A DNA stretch of 64,000 nt from Sipunculus nudus (GCA_026874595.1 CM049306.1:10433019-10497018); one strand, 5' to 3'. Counted from the first letter of the stretch, positions 34,601 to 48,000 are shown. The notes: a model not told the origin generated them from the sequence alone. Numbers and translations: made by a program.

Positions 34601-37600
34601 TCAAATGAGCTAATATCCTTCAATTCAATTTAATAATCAATTATTTAATTAAGTCCTATATATTTATGCTGTTATTAATTTATTTATTTTCACCAAATAC
34701 AAGGGGTACCTCATGCCGGAAATGACACACAAGGGCACCTGGACAACAGATGTATCCATTAAAGGTGTCCCTTCAAACAACTCATCACTGAGCTCGTCAA
34801 ACGTCAGCTGTTCACTAGTCCTTTCAAGCATCATGGCACGCTTGTTTGGAGTCATGGTTAGCGCTCTCAGACTGCCAGAGCGCCGATCTTTGTGTTCCCT
34901 CCCATTGAACTGCCTGTAATTGCATTGGCTGTTATTGCATTTTTGCTTTGTATATATAAAAAAGACAGATGAAAAACTGTAGTCAGTTTAGCCAGACAAG
35001 GAGTCACACCAATGAGCTTTTGAATAATTGTAATTAATGCAATTAAAACACCATGTTAAATGAGCAAACAGAGGAAACCCCACTTCTTAATAAAGTAATC
35101 CAAGAGCAACACATTTCTTCAGGTAGCAAACTTTAAAAACACCACTTAAGGCACAAACGTTCATCATCAAACACTGAAACTGCTGAGACTCGTTCATAGG
35201 CGACTGATGAGATATTACAATGGATGGGGTTACATGGTATGGAAATGAATGACCTCATAACCCTGAATGTATAGGAAAGTTAATTAGATACAGACATGAT
35301 GAACATGATCCCCTAATAGTACCATGAAATGACACATCTAATGCCCAAGATCTGTCTCAGTCACATTTTTTAATGTATATTTTAAGCCAACAAATCCTAT
35401 TTTGAACTTGAGATAGGTATAAACATCATAAAGTAGTTTACCGTTGCAGTAATATGCAAAAAAATAAAGGGATGAGTAAATTTTCAAGAACTATTGCATC
35501 TTTAAAAGATTATTAGGTGTCATTTTTCTAGAGGTGTCCATAACCACAGGTTCCACTGAATCATTTAACAATACACCAAACATATTCCAATTCTATACCA
35601 CCACATGTCAATCATTTACTCTACCAGTGACCGCATATAAACTCAAAAGAGGACCATGCATTTGACTATAATCTTAGGCTCACTTCATTCAATGTGTTGG
35701 TAAGTTTTGAGTCTTATGGTTGTAAATCAACATTATGACTGTTTTTAACTAAACACTTAAAATCAAGACTTGTAATAATTAATTTAGAGATTACTTACAT
35801 GGGTTTACTATGGGTTACACCTGTTTGGGACTTTTCTTTGAATGTATTATAAGATTGTTTCCTGCCCCAGCCAACCCTGTATATATCAAAGGAGATTAAA
35901 TAAAATGGAGTGAGCACTAAGATCAAAGTCCAGCATCAGAGGGACATGTAAGCAGCTGCTGCCTATTGTGCGCGGGGGATGCCCATGGTACTTACTATCT
36001 ATCATTATCACGAAACCTAATAAAAGTCAAACAGTGCAATTGCTGCATATGATACAGTTTGTGGCAGCTTAGCCTAAGCATTGGTGTGCTGAATGATTCG
36101 CAGGAATTTTCATGAAATTTTATGCAAGAGGAAGTTAGAAATAAGAATTTAATGCATGCACATTAGATGATTAAAATCATATGCATGTGCAGTCACTGGA
36201 AATTCCTTATATACTGGTTGTAACACTGAATGGTTTTGGTGTCATGCTGCTTTCAATCTCTGCTTGTCCAGTGTCAAGCAGGGCAGGTTGTATACATAAT
36301 ATTGGAGAGTACTGTTATTTTTTTTTGTACCTGACTATACAACACAGTTACAATGATATTTTTCTTTTTCTTTTTTTTTCAAAAGTTAAGTTTAACTGCT
36401 TGTCTTCATGTGTAACTTGTCAGTGAACAAAGCAAGCTGTTCCTAAAGACTGGCCTGTCCCGGCTGAGAAATGAGTGGGTATTCCTAAAAAGTAACATTA
36501 TTTTTGCAGATTTTTTTGGTGAAATATAGTTCAATAATAAATAACCCACAATGTTATAATGCTAACTAAAACTTATATCTTAAAATTTCATTACACCTGA
36601 AAGAATATTTATCAAGCATGGGACTAATATGACAGCTCTCTTGCCAAGCCATTCTGTGGTATCCTTGGCGATGTATCATGCTAGGTAAGCGCCAGATCAT
36701 AGAGCTTTTACACCTAGGTGTTAGGTTTCTTATCAAGATCACAAGCAACATCGGACATAATCAGCGATCCAGGTGCCGACTCCATCTTATGAAATCTCCT
36801 TGACTGAACACACAAGTTTGCCACTGGCTCATCCCTGAGAGACAAGCTCAGCTTATCACACAACATGTTATATCCAGTGATTCAATGACATTGCAGCCTT
36901 CTTATCTGATCCTGCTGGGGCAAAACTGGTACCACAAGCTTGATCCACTTAACAATAACTTTAACAAACATTTTGGGATTCTGGATAACAGCAAATCTTG
37001 GGCCAAACCTGTAGTGGTACTTAACATATATATAAACCTTGTGCACTCGTTAAATAGACAGACACCCTCAACACCAGAACTGTTAAATAATAATTAATCT
37101 TCAAAATTACTTGCATGTTAGACTCACTGAAAGACTGCTTATATATATTTTCTTAAAACTGGGGACATTTCAACCTACAGATGTGACTATGAGGTGTTTT
37201 GCCCCTCTATCAACAGAAAGTGCCAAGTCGTATGATCTTAGCATGGTGTCAAGCTGGACGGAAAATAATGATTAGATAATATATCTTTTCATATGCATAC
37301 AAGTTTCGCCTTTTACAAATATCATTTTATAAACCTGGCCAATGTTAAGAGGTTTTAATCCCCATAATTAAATCTTATCTTGTACTAATTCCTATTTCAC
37401 TATCTTAGAGTAAACTAAGAATTATGTGCATAATTTTTTCTTTCGCTCATCATAAAAATTTGTCACAGCAAGAAGCAGTAAATAAACCGCTGTCAGTGGC
37501 AAACTATATATGGCAGGATTAATGACCAATTTATTTAATAAAAAAATAATTAAATAATTCATGAGCAATACAGATATCTTTTGCAAGTGAGTGTTTTGGC

Positions 37601-38284
37601 TCTGTAATGTTAATAATATCTTCAAAATTACAATTCTGATGACCACATTTTAAAAGGAATGTTTTTCTAAACCTGCAAGTTTATGGTATTAAATGGTTAA
37701 TTTTCCAATACATATTATAGTATACTTAATCTCTTATATAGTTAGTCACTGTGCAAATAGGGCTTTCCTTTCCTGCAAAAGGGTAGAATCTTTATTGTTT
37801 GCTAGAAGGGAGGGGTAGTGGGCAGTTGTTGTGGAGGTGAATTGTGGGATAGAATACCCAAACTATCCGCTGAGGAAGATGCATTATCCGGAAGTTTGCA
37901 AGGGTAAGGTACAACATGGAGTCAACAAACGGGAAAGGGGAAAAGTTGCCAATTTATAGATAAATACATTGATGTTATGACAATAAACATATTTACACAA
38001 CTGATTTACATAATGTGCCAGCATGCAAACAACAAAGGTGCTGAATGTGCAAACACTGTACATCTATCCCTCAAATTAAAAGTAAATGTTATAATCTTTC
38101 AACCTTTTATAAGTGGACATGTATCTGATAACAACCTTTAATCTAATGTTATACCATGTGATGGAGAACTGGTCAAATGATTGTAAATTGTATACAAGTA
38201 ACTACATACTGACTTGGATTAACGTGGAATTTTTTTTAAATTTGTAAAAAAAATTAACATTATTAAAAATATTTTAAAATAATA
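34601..38284. other. Low-repeat island, possible intron
   Basis: This is the longest stretch here without a recognised repeat. Apart from the exon-like ORF at 34664-34913 I see no convincing coding. Frames at 36181-36426, 36566-36751 and 36885-37097 look random. A slightly GC-richer patch at 37790-37960 holds an ATG frame of 15 codons and nothing more. Confidence 0.35.
34664..34913 (-). CDS. Exon-like ORF, unrecognised
   Basis: On the minus strand an acceptor-like ATTACAG (34914-34920) is followed by an open frame reading QFNGREHKDRRSGSLRALTM, then TPNKRAMMLERTSEQLTFDE and LSDELFEGTPLMD, to a stop at 34664-34666. Balanced codon use, CpG-containing codons and an acidic helix-like middle suggest genuine coding. 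Possible donors at GAG/GTACCC (34712) and CAG/GTGCCC are weak, so it could be a terminal exon. I do not recognise the protein. It lies in the low-repeat island, as expected for a gene, but no partner exon was found. Confidence 0.35.
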
Positions 38285-40731
38285 CAAGGCCTACAGGCCT
38301 AATGCGAACCTGCGCATATGGATATACACCAGGTATAACGCTTCAATGCTGAACCACTACTTTTCATATATATGAACAATGCAAGTACTAAACATTTTGA
38401 ACAAGAAACAATACACAAACATCACTGCTGAAATTCTGGCATGGGTGCACACAACACAAAAATACTTGTAGGTGGCACTACCAGTCTTGTATACGACAAA
38501 GCTATTTGACATGTATAAATATGCCCAATTTCAGGCTGATATATCAAATTCCTCCGTAGGATTAAGCAGGCACATACGCTTTGCAAAAGTCATTGTAGAT
38601 GGCGAACCTGTCTTGTGAACGAAAAAGCCATTAAAGACACATAGACAGGTCAGAATATCAGGCCAATACATCAAACTTACCTTGAGTCTGATGCACGGGG
38701 CTCACCAGGCTTAGGTGAGAAAGGCTGTTGCCCCGAGTGTACTGTGACAAATTACTGGCTCAGGCTACTGCACTGAGTGAACTCTTGACCTGCACCTGGC
38801 TAGACTGAGTGAATTTTTGACCTGTACCTGGCTGCACTGAGTGAACTCTTGACCTGTTGCATAATCTGATACAGTTGGCAGTCTGCCAAAGCTATAATTA
38901 AATCCAGGCTGACCTTTTGCCTATTGCCAATCTGAAATAGTAGCCACACAATTGCATAAGCTCACAGATTGGCTCCATATGCAGCCCTAAGGGGCATGAC
39001 ACCCATGAGGTGATCACATGATACTGATGAGGTGATCACATGCTACTCATGAGATGATCACATGCTGCCCATGAGGTGATCACATGCCTTGTGCTTTGTT
39101 GCACTGATTGAACTCTTGACCTATATTTGGCTGCACTGAATGAACTCTTGATCTGTTGCCAAATCTGAAACAGTTGGCAGTTTCTCAACCTATTCAAGAA
39201 ACTTACACAATCTCGGCCTGTTATGTAACTCTGCTAAAATTTATCAAACACAAACCATTTGAACAAACTTGAGAGGGCTCGCCTCTGGGATCATTTCTGT
39301 AAAATATTGAACAATTTGGCTGGACCGTTTACAAGAAGAAGACTTTTAAAGTTTTTTTTCAGCCTTTTCCCTGTAAAATCTAGGTATATGCAGATAGCAA
39401 AAATAAGCTGAATCCATCAACATTTGATATGTGACAGATAATTGCATAAAATTTGGGGATGGTAGCTCCTGCTATTCCTGAGAAATTATGAGTTAGTGTA
39501 CAGATGATATGTAATATCATAAATCTACATTTTTAAAAAGCTTTTAAAAAACATTCTTGTCAATATTTTCCATAGATAACCTGAAATCGAAATGTCTAGA
39601 GGCATGATGTAATGGATACTGATAAATTGGTGCAATGCTAGATGTATCTGCTTCACACAGCTAACATATATGGTAAAATGACTCAATTCAATCTTTATAA
39701 TTCAGCCAAAATTCATTCTTTGGAACCATAAAAGACAATTATTATAAGAATTATTCAGGGAATGATTCTTGCAAAATAGTAAACAAACTGGCCTCAGTAT
39801 CATCAGTCGAAAAAGGTTTTGTAGGTTTATAACTCATATACAGCAAAATGGCAAAGTTCAGCTTCCCATAACTCAGCCAAAAATCACTGAACTGAGACCA
39901 TTTGAACAAACTTGAATTATCAACATCTAAGGATAAATAATGTGTGAGATTTAAGAATTTGGCCCAGTGGTTTTTGAGAAGAAGATCTTTGTAGCCACTT
40001 AGCTAAAATGGGCTGTTATGGCATATGACTAAATTCAGCTTCCCATAACTTAGCAAAAAGTCACTGAACTGAGACCATTTGAACAAACTTCAGAAAGCAC
40101 TACCCTAGGATCATTTCTGTGCGATATTAAACAATTTGGCCAAATGGTTTCAGAGAAGAAGTTTTTTTTGTAGCAGTCAGTATGATACAGGCACTGATGA
40201 CCCCCGTAAAAAAAAAGGCCGATGCAGGTGGCGCCACCAATACCTCAATTTCAGATATGACTCATGTGACCAACATTGACATAAATTTGGTGATGATAGC
40301 TCCAGCCATTTCTGAGAATGTAATTTCAGTATGCTTTTTTGGACAGATGACTAAGTTCAACTTCCTGTAACTCTGCCAAAAATCACCGAACTTACACCAT
40401 TCGAACAAACTTGAGAGAGATTGTTCCAGGAATCATTTCTGTGAAATATTGGACAATTTGGCTGAACAGTTTAGGAGAAGAAGATTTTTAAAGCTTTTTT
40501 TAGCTTTTTCCCTATAAAATCTAAGAAAATGCAGTTAGCCAAAAAATAAGCAAAATCCGATAGAGTTTTTTAGATGACTAAATTTTTGCATAAAATTTCG
40601 TGATGCTAACTCTTGCCGTTTTCAAGATAGTATGGGTTAACGTACAGACGACGGACGACGGACGACAGACGACGGACGACGGACGCCGGACGACGCCACA
40701 CCATCGCATAAGCTCACAGGTTCGCTAAAAA
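38285..40731 (+). mobile_element. F2 copy d with intact 5' and 3' ends
   Basis: The 5' end AAGGCCTACAGGCCTAATGC is at 38286, with no F1 insertion at 38459. Then come the 130-bp units, 43-bp subrepeats, four 22-bp GTGATCAC units (38999-39088) and the core monomers. It ends with a (GACGGAC)n tract at 40645-40690 and the 3' end CACAGGTTCGCTAAAAAT. At about 2.45 kb this is the simplest complete F2 copy in the window and the best reference for the family. Confidence 0.8.
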
Positions 40732-41099
40732 TATTTGTTAAAATAGGAAAACCACTACATTTAAGGAACTGACAAATCTAGTCATGGTCAATATTCAAGG
40801 CAAGATTCATGATAAACTATGCATTAATTATCAAGATATTGGCGGTTTTGTATCAATTTTTTTTACTATTATGGAGGGTACTTTCAAGCCCCATAGCTCA
40901 AAGGAAAAAGGTCGCAGTGACCTAATTTCAGGTTTCCAAGGTAATTGTTAATTGACCTCCCTGGATGTTCACTTAGAAGTTTCTAGGACCAGCTGTTATG
41001 TTTTGTGCCCTGCTAACGGACGGCCGGACGGCCAGACGGACGACGGACAAAGCGCCATTCTTATACCTCAGTTGACTTACAGTCAGCTGAGCTAAAAAT
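40731..41099 (+). mobile_element. 3' part of an F1 element fused to an F2 3' end
   Basis: Immediately after GGTTCGCTAAAAATATTTGT the sequence is that of the F1 interior (aligning with about 22985-23363). It runs to the normal F1 3' end GCTAAAAATG and then into F2 sequence (ATTGTAGCTGGCACC). The F1 5' half is missing. Confidence 0.75.
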
Positions 41100-44000
41100 G
41101 ATTGTAGCTGGCACCACCAGTCTTGTATACAAAAAGGTTTCAGAGATATATACATATGCCCAAGTTCAGACTGATATATCAAACCCCTCCTGAGAAAAAA
41201 GCAGGGACACACACTGTGCAAAAAATTATTGTAGGTGGCACCACCTTTATACGACAAGTATACAATAATTAAAATACGATAGGTATAAATATGCCCAATT
41301 TCAGGATGATATATCAAATTCCTCTATAGAAATAAGCAGGCACAAAAGTCACACACTGAGCAAAAGTCACTGTAGGTGGTGACACCTGTCTTGTGAACGA
41401 GAAACCCATCAAAGACACATAGACAGGTCTAAATATCAGGCCAATACATCAAACTTACCTTAAGTCTGATGCATTGGGCTGACCACGCTTAGGTGAGAAA
41501 GGCAGTTGCCCCGAATGAAGTGTGACAAATTTGCTTGCTCAGGCTACTATACTGAGTGAACTCATGACCTGCACCTGGCTAAACTGGGTGTACTTTTTAC
41601 CTGTACCTGGCTGCACTAAGTGAATTCTTGACCTGTTGCCTAATCTGATACAGTTGGCAGTCTGCCAAAGCTATAAATAGATTGGCTCCACATGCAGCCC
41701 TGAGAGGCATGACACCCATGAGGTGATCACATGGTGCCCATGAGGTGTTCACATGTCACCCATGAGGGGATCACATGCCTCGTGCTTGGCTGCACTGACT
41801 GAACTCTTGACCTATATCTGGCTGCACTGAATGAACTCTTGATCTATTGCCAAATCTGAAACAGTTGGCAGTTTCTTAACCTATGTAAATATACAGACAC
41901 AATCTTGGCCTGTTGGCAAATCTGTTTACACATACTGAAAGACTTTGGCTAAAATGCTTTTTTTCAAGCTGAAATATTCATAAACTTTTTATCAAAATAT
42001 CTAGAAAAATAAAGATTCAGTTCTTTAATTGTTAAAGGTCCAATAATTCTGCCAAAAAATCATTCAAGTAAACTTGAACAAAGGCCACCTAAGAATAATT
42101 TTTGTGCCATGTAACAGAAGTTATAATTAAAATTATAATTTTTTAGAAGAACAGTTTTGCAGACCTCAGTTTGAGTTAGACATAATAATGGCCATAAGAC
42201 CAACTTAAGTTTTTCTGATATTATTAAAAGAACCATGTCCTACGATAATTCTTTTGAAAAATTGAACGATTCAACTTGACAGTTTCATCATTAACATTTT
42301 AAGCTGAAAGAGGCTAAAATTATGAGATTTTTGCCAATAAAAAACAGGTCAATGTAGGTGGCACATCAAAATCTGCAACTTCAAATATGAGTCATGTGAC
42401 CAACATTTGCACCATTCTTGGTAATGCTAGCTTCTGTCATTTCTGAGATAACTATGTCAGTATGCTTACTTGGCCAAATGACCGTTCAAATTCATTTAAC
42501 TCCACTAAAATTTATTAAATGCAAACCATTTGAACAAACTTGAGAGTGCTTGCCTCTGGGATCACTTCTGTAAAATAATGAACAATTTGGCTGGACCGTT
42601 TACAAGAAGACTTTTAAAGGTTTTTCAGCTTTTCCCCTATAAAATCTAAGTAAATGCAGATAGCAAAAAACATAAGCTGAATCCCACAACATTTGATATG
42701 TGACAGATAATTGCATAAAATCTGGGGATGGTAGCTCCTGCAATTCCTGAGAAATTATGGGTTTATGTACAGATGACCAACGACCCCCGTACAAAAATGG
42801 TCAATGCAGGTGGCGCCACCAATACCTGAATTTCATATATGACTCATGTGACCAACACTGGCATAAAATTTGGTGATGATAGCTCTGGCCGTTTCTGAGA
42901 TAGTCATTTTAGTATGCTTTTTTGGACAGCGCTAGATGATTAGGTTCAACTTCCTAAAATTCGGCCAAAATTCACAGAACTTGAAAAATTTGAACAAACT
43001 TGAGAGAGATCGTATAAAAGATTATTTCTGTGAAATATTGAACAAATTGGCTTGACCATTTCAGAAGAGAAGATTTTTAAAGGTATTAGCTTTTTTCTCT
43101 ATTAAATCTAAGAAAATGGCTAATTTTTTGCATTAAATTTCATGATGCTAGCTCCAGTCATTTTCGAAATAGTACGGGTTAATGTATACCTGTGATTGTT
43201 AACATTGCCTGGCATGAGGAATATCTAAAATCATAATCTACATTTTTTAAAAGTTTTTAAAAACATTCTTGTCAATATTAACAAAGGATAACCTGAAATC
43301 TATGTCTGGAGGCATGATGTAACAGATGCTGGTAAACTGGTTAGTTGTAGCTGCTTCAAACAGCTAACATTTATGGTAAAATGACTCAATTCAATCTTTA
43401 TTATTCAGCCAAAATTCATTCTTTGGAACCATTAAAAACAATTATTATCAGAATTATTCAGGGGATTATTCTTGTAAAATATTTAACAAATTGGCCTCAG
43501 TGGTGTCAGTCAAAAAACGTTTTGCAGGTTTATAACTCATATGGGAAAATAAAGCAAAATGGCTTAGTTACGCTTCCAATAACTCAGCCAAAAATCACTG
43601 AACCAAAACCATTTGAACAAACTTGAATTATCAACATCTAAGGATAAATAATGTGTGAGATTTAAGAATTTGGCCCAGTGGTTTTTGAGAAGAAGTTCTT
43701 TGTAGCAACTGCGCTAAAATGGGCTGTAATGGCATATGACTAAATTCAGCTTCCCATAACTCAGCCAAAAGTCACTAAACTGAGACCATTTGAACAAACT
43801 TCAGAAAGCACTACCCTAGGATCATTTCTGTGTGATATTAAACAATATGGCCAAATGGTTTTAGAGAAGAAGTTTTTTGTAGCTGTCAGTATGATACAGG
43901 CACTGATGACCCCCATTCAAAAAAGGCCGATGCAGGTGGCGCCACCAATACCTGAATGACTCCTATTACCAACATTGGCATAAAATTTGGTGATGACAGC

Positions 44001-44322
44001 TCCAGCCGTTTCTAAGATTGTAATTTTAGTATGCTTTTTTGGACAGATGACTAAGTTCAACTAGCTGTAACTCCGCCAAAAATCACCGAACTTAAACCAT
44101 TCGAACAAACTTGAGAGAGATTGTTCCAGGGATCATTTCTGTGAAATATTGGACAATTCCAAATCCGATAGAGTTTTTTAGATGACTAATTTTTTTGCAG
44201 AAAATTTCGTGATGCTAACTCTTGCCGTTTTCAAGATAGTATGGGTTAACGTACAGACGACGGCCGACGGACGCCGGACGACGCCACACCATTGCATAAG
44301 CTCACAGGTTCGCTAAAAATAG
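41100..44322 (+). mobile_element. F2 copy e, body and 3' end
   Basis: It continues from the nested F1 remnant with 130-bp units, 43-bp subrepeats, three GTGATCAC units (41720-41780) and two sets of core modules. It ends with GACGGACGCCGGACGACGCC and CACAGGTTCGCTAAAAAT. It lacks its own F2 5' end. Confidence 0.8.
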
Positions 44323-44330
44323 AACGAGCG

Positions 44331-44354
44331 AAGCATACTAGAGGGCTATCGATC
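44331..44354. repeat. Isolated unit of the 36/38-bp minisatellite
   Basis: The string AAGCATACTAGAGGGCTATC followed by GATC matches the unit GGCATACTGGAGGGCTATCG found more than 11 kb upstream. It lies directly after the last F2 3' end. Confidence 0.7.
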
Positions 44355-44455
44355 CTTATACATATACAAGCAAGGGCAAATATGATGCCTCTCGTCACCT
44401 TGTGGAGTTTAAATAAACAATTTTATTAATTTACAGACTCAGACTATGCGGACTA

Positions 44456-46163
44456 TGTTACAGTCAATGTGTAAAATCAGTCAGTTTGTAAATTGCCTGA
44501 ACTTTTCAGTCAAAGCACAAATTGCCTGATTCACTCAGGCATTTTACAAAATGAATAAAATTTCCAGGCATTACACAAATTGACTGAAAAAATCAGTCCT
44601 TTATTTGACAGATTGACTGCAATTGACATCAAAAGACAAGTCAATTATTTAAAATAGATTATTACTATGACATACATGTATATGTATTCTAATATGGTAA
44701 ACCTTGCTAATTTTGAGTAAACTTTATAATTTTTTCATCTTCTGTCTTAAGCTACATATGTAATAATATGTAGCTTAAGAATGATCACAGTTAAACTGAA
44801 AAAAATCAGTCAGTTTATTAAAATTAAAATGTTTCACAAAAATGTTCTGATTTATGGATTCCGATTCTTGCAGAGGAATCATCTGTTGTAAAATATCAAA
44901 CTTTCTCAATAAATAAACTTTGTTGTAAATACTAAACTTTCTCAACAAATGCCAACTAATTAACTTTACCAGCCATCACGTGTGCCTCTACTCAGAGAAA
45001 GTATATTGTACATGCATTTGACAAATACATGATTTTTGCACTGTCTACCAAAACATATAACCAAAAGCGTCCATTTGGTTTCCTGTTCTTAAATAAGAAA
45101 ACATATAGTCATTTCAATAGCTTACGCATTACCAATTTCAGTTTTTATTAGTTCATGTCAAACTTCAATGACACCTACTGTTACATTTCAGTCCAGCCTT
45201 GAAGCATTTACATTTGTTTGACTTGCACTGCATGCCACTCAGTATAACCTTGGTATAACCTTGTCCCCTACAATTGGACTCTTCTTGTACTCAACAACAT
45301 TCGTTGTTTGGCTCTAATCAAAGCAAGTGCAAAACTGACTCATCTGCTCCTTTAGTATTCAGATCTTAGTCTAACACAAGTCATAGTGTAGCTCTATCAA
45401 AGCAGGTACATGGCCGACCCATTAAAATAAACTACTCAACTCTATCAGCCATTAATGTTTGGCTTTTATTAAATAGTAAAATTTGATATTAGCATCTGTT
45501 TAAATTCGATTATCCTTATCATTCTCTATCAAAAATTTCACATTAAATTATTACACATATACCTTAAAAAAGGAAGACAAAAATATAAACTTTTCTCAAA
45601 AGTAGTAAGTTATGAAATATTTGAGAACAGTATATACTTTTTTTCGTCTCTCTGAAAGCTATGCGTGTAATAATATGATGTGAAATATTATTGTGATTTT
45701 TCAGTTTAACTGTGATTATCCTCATCATTCTTTATCAAATATTTCACATCATATTATAACACATGTAGTTTAAGAAAGAAGAAGAAAAAATATAAAGTTT
45801 ACTCAAAGTTTGTAAGGTATACCATATAAGAATACATAAAATATTTCACGTCATTTTATTACATATGAAGCTTAAGAAAGAAGTTGAACAAATATAAAGT
45901 TTACTCAAAATTAGCAAGGTATACCATATAAGAATACATGGATGTAATAAAAATAATCTATTTTAAATCAATGACTTGTCATACACCAATTCAAATTTTC
46001 AGTCAATCTGTCAAATAATTGGACTGATTTATCAGTCAATTTGTAAAATGCCTGAACGATTCAGTAATTTTGTAAAGTGCCTGTGTGAATCAGGCAATTT
46101 GTAAATTGACTGAAAATTTCAGGCAATTAACAAATTGACTGATTTTACACATTGACTGTAACA
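44456..46163. mobile_element. 1.7-kb element with long terminal inverted repeats
   Basis: The left end TGTTACAGTCAATGTGTAAA and the right end, read on the other strand, are identical for at least 30 bases and stay alignable for about 300 bases. Both flanks are TA, fitting a TA target duplication. The ends carry alternating CAGTCAATTTGTAAA and CAGGCAATTTGTAAA modules, which look like repeated transposase-binding sites. Inside the left arm is a 15-bp-arm hairpin (44745-44759/44766-44780). The right half has about three units of about 110 bp (AAAGTTTACTCAAA-type). No ORF of useful size exists, so it is non-autonomous. Superfamily unknown. Confidence 0.85.
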
Positions 46164-47400
46164 TATATACCCTTACTGAACAAATATGGGTTCCAGTTTG
46201 GGTTCAATGATAATCAAAAGGTTCTTGTTCATCTGTCTCTAAAAGAAATGTGAGTTTCACGGTGAACTATCAATCAAATAGTTATATCTTTTGACTTGTA
46301 GTTATATCTATATATTTACCTTGTTTTTATGGACACTCGACATGAACAGGATGTGACCAAATTGATAGCTGCAGTAACCGGTCAGTGTTCGTAATGTCCT
46401 TACCATTTACATCAATTTAGTTTAGAGTATTTAAAGCCTTTAAAAAAAGAGAACAACACTGCAGAGAGCGACCAGAATGATTCAGGGCCACTTATCCTAC
46501 TCTTCGTCGATAGCCTTGTGCTGATACAACCGTTTCATTATCAATTAAAACAAATTTTTGTAAAAATTTTTTTTAATGCATTATATTCAGCATTTATATT
46601 AGGCAAAGATCGTTTCATTGTTCCATTGTTATTTCATGTTAGATCTATGCGATAGTAAACAGTATCACCACTTGCATGGAAAAATGAACTCTTTAACTCA
46701 TGGGTATGACTGTTCTTATGGGTATGTGTGTTCTTATAGTATACATGTTACAGACAGGTTGCTATACATGCAGACATTAAGATAGATGACACGCCATATA
46801 AATCCACCAAAAAAAAGTAATAGAGCACTTGATCAAGACGTGAGTGCGCGCGTGTTTGACACATTCAAACATAAAGTTTCCTGATAAAGATCACATAAAT
46901 GGCTCTAGCAATAAGCACAAAAAAAAAAATAGACTGTAAAACTGTCACCTAAATACGCGCTGTTTTAAAAGGGTATTTGTGCAACACCGCCCATGAGAAA
47001 ACACGGCTTCCCTCATTAGCCTAAGATCCAATAAAACCGCGCTAGCACATGTTTAATGCTGTGTACAAATGCTGCATTCGTCACCTCTGGGTTATATGAT
47101 TAATAAGTGGAAAGTAACGCTCGATACGTTGTCCCAGTGGTATTTTTTTAAGTAACCCCATTTGTCTCATTTGGTGACCTTCACCTTTATCCAAGACAAT
47201 GACCGCATTCAGGAAGCAAATAATAGAACCAAGATTTTACTAGTGAAAATAATAATTTTAGTGACAAATAAGATTTAACAAATGTGACATGAAACGTATG
47301 TAAAAAATCAGTACCCGCTTGGTTACTATGACAACCTAGACTTTTATTCTGTTTATTGGTCAGCGAACTTTTGCAAGTCGTATGCACCAGTTGACATCTG
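46164..47400. other. AT-rich spacer
   Basis: Nothing recognised. Confidence 0.35.
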
Positions 47401-47700
47401 GTGATCACAATAAATCTAAGATTTAACGAATGCATCATAACTTCACTGAAAGGTCAACCATTGTGTTATATCACACTCTCAGCTGCCACAAAATGCAGTC
47501 AAAAGGTGACACACTGGGCCGGACGACAATTGACGATACCAGGTCGCCAAGATATATCAGAATTCACCCGCCGAAAATTAGACCTCTCGGGAGCAGGAAG
47601 TGCCACATGCTGGGCGTACTTAAATATTCATAAAGTGCCTGATTATCACTCACAATATTGCTTGATTTGTCCACCAGAGAGAGCTCATATTACACCATGA
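47401..47700 (+). CDS. Unrecognised 99-codon ORF
   Basis: The frame has a balanced composition with several Cys residues near the end (YCLICPPERAHITP), in a region less AT-rich than its surroundings. A second frame overlaps at 47430-47633. No signal peptide, membrane segment or known motif is visible, and no promoter or splice evidence is apparent. It may be chance. Confidence 0.15.
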   Translation: MITINLRFNECIITSLKGQPLCYITLSAATKCSQKVTHWAGRQLTIPGRQDISEFTRRKLDLSGAGSATCWAYLNIHKVPDYHSQYCLICPPERAHITP

Positions 47701-48000
47701 ACACCGTTGATGTAACAGATGAACCCTTCGAATTAAATGAGATTACCTCAGTTTGAAAGACTCGCACGTTATTTCAGTGTTGGAAGAATGACCTTCGGGG
47801 AACTAGGTCACCAAGTGTCTGACTAGTGTTAAAAGTTTGGACTCTTCAAGAGTTTCTTATAATTCTTTATGTAGGAGGTTTCTGTCGTGTTTGTGATTGG
47901 CCAACAAAGCAATCTGTTTGCTGACAGCTCACTATAGGGGTATATTACTGAAAAATAAATATAGTTTCTTGCTGCTGAGTCTGTGAGAACACTTAACAAG

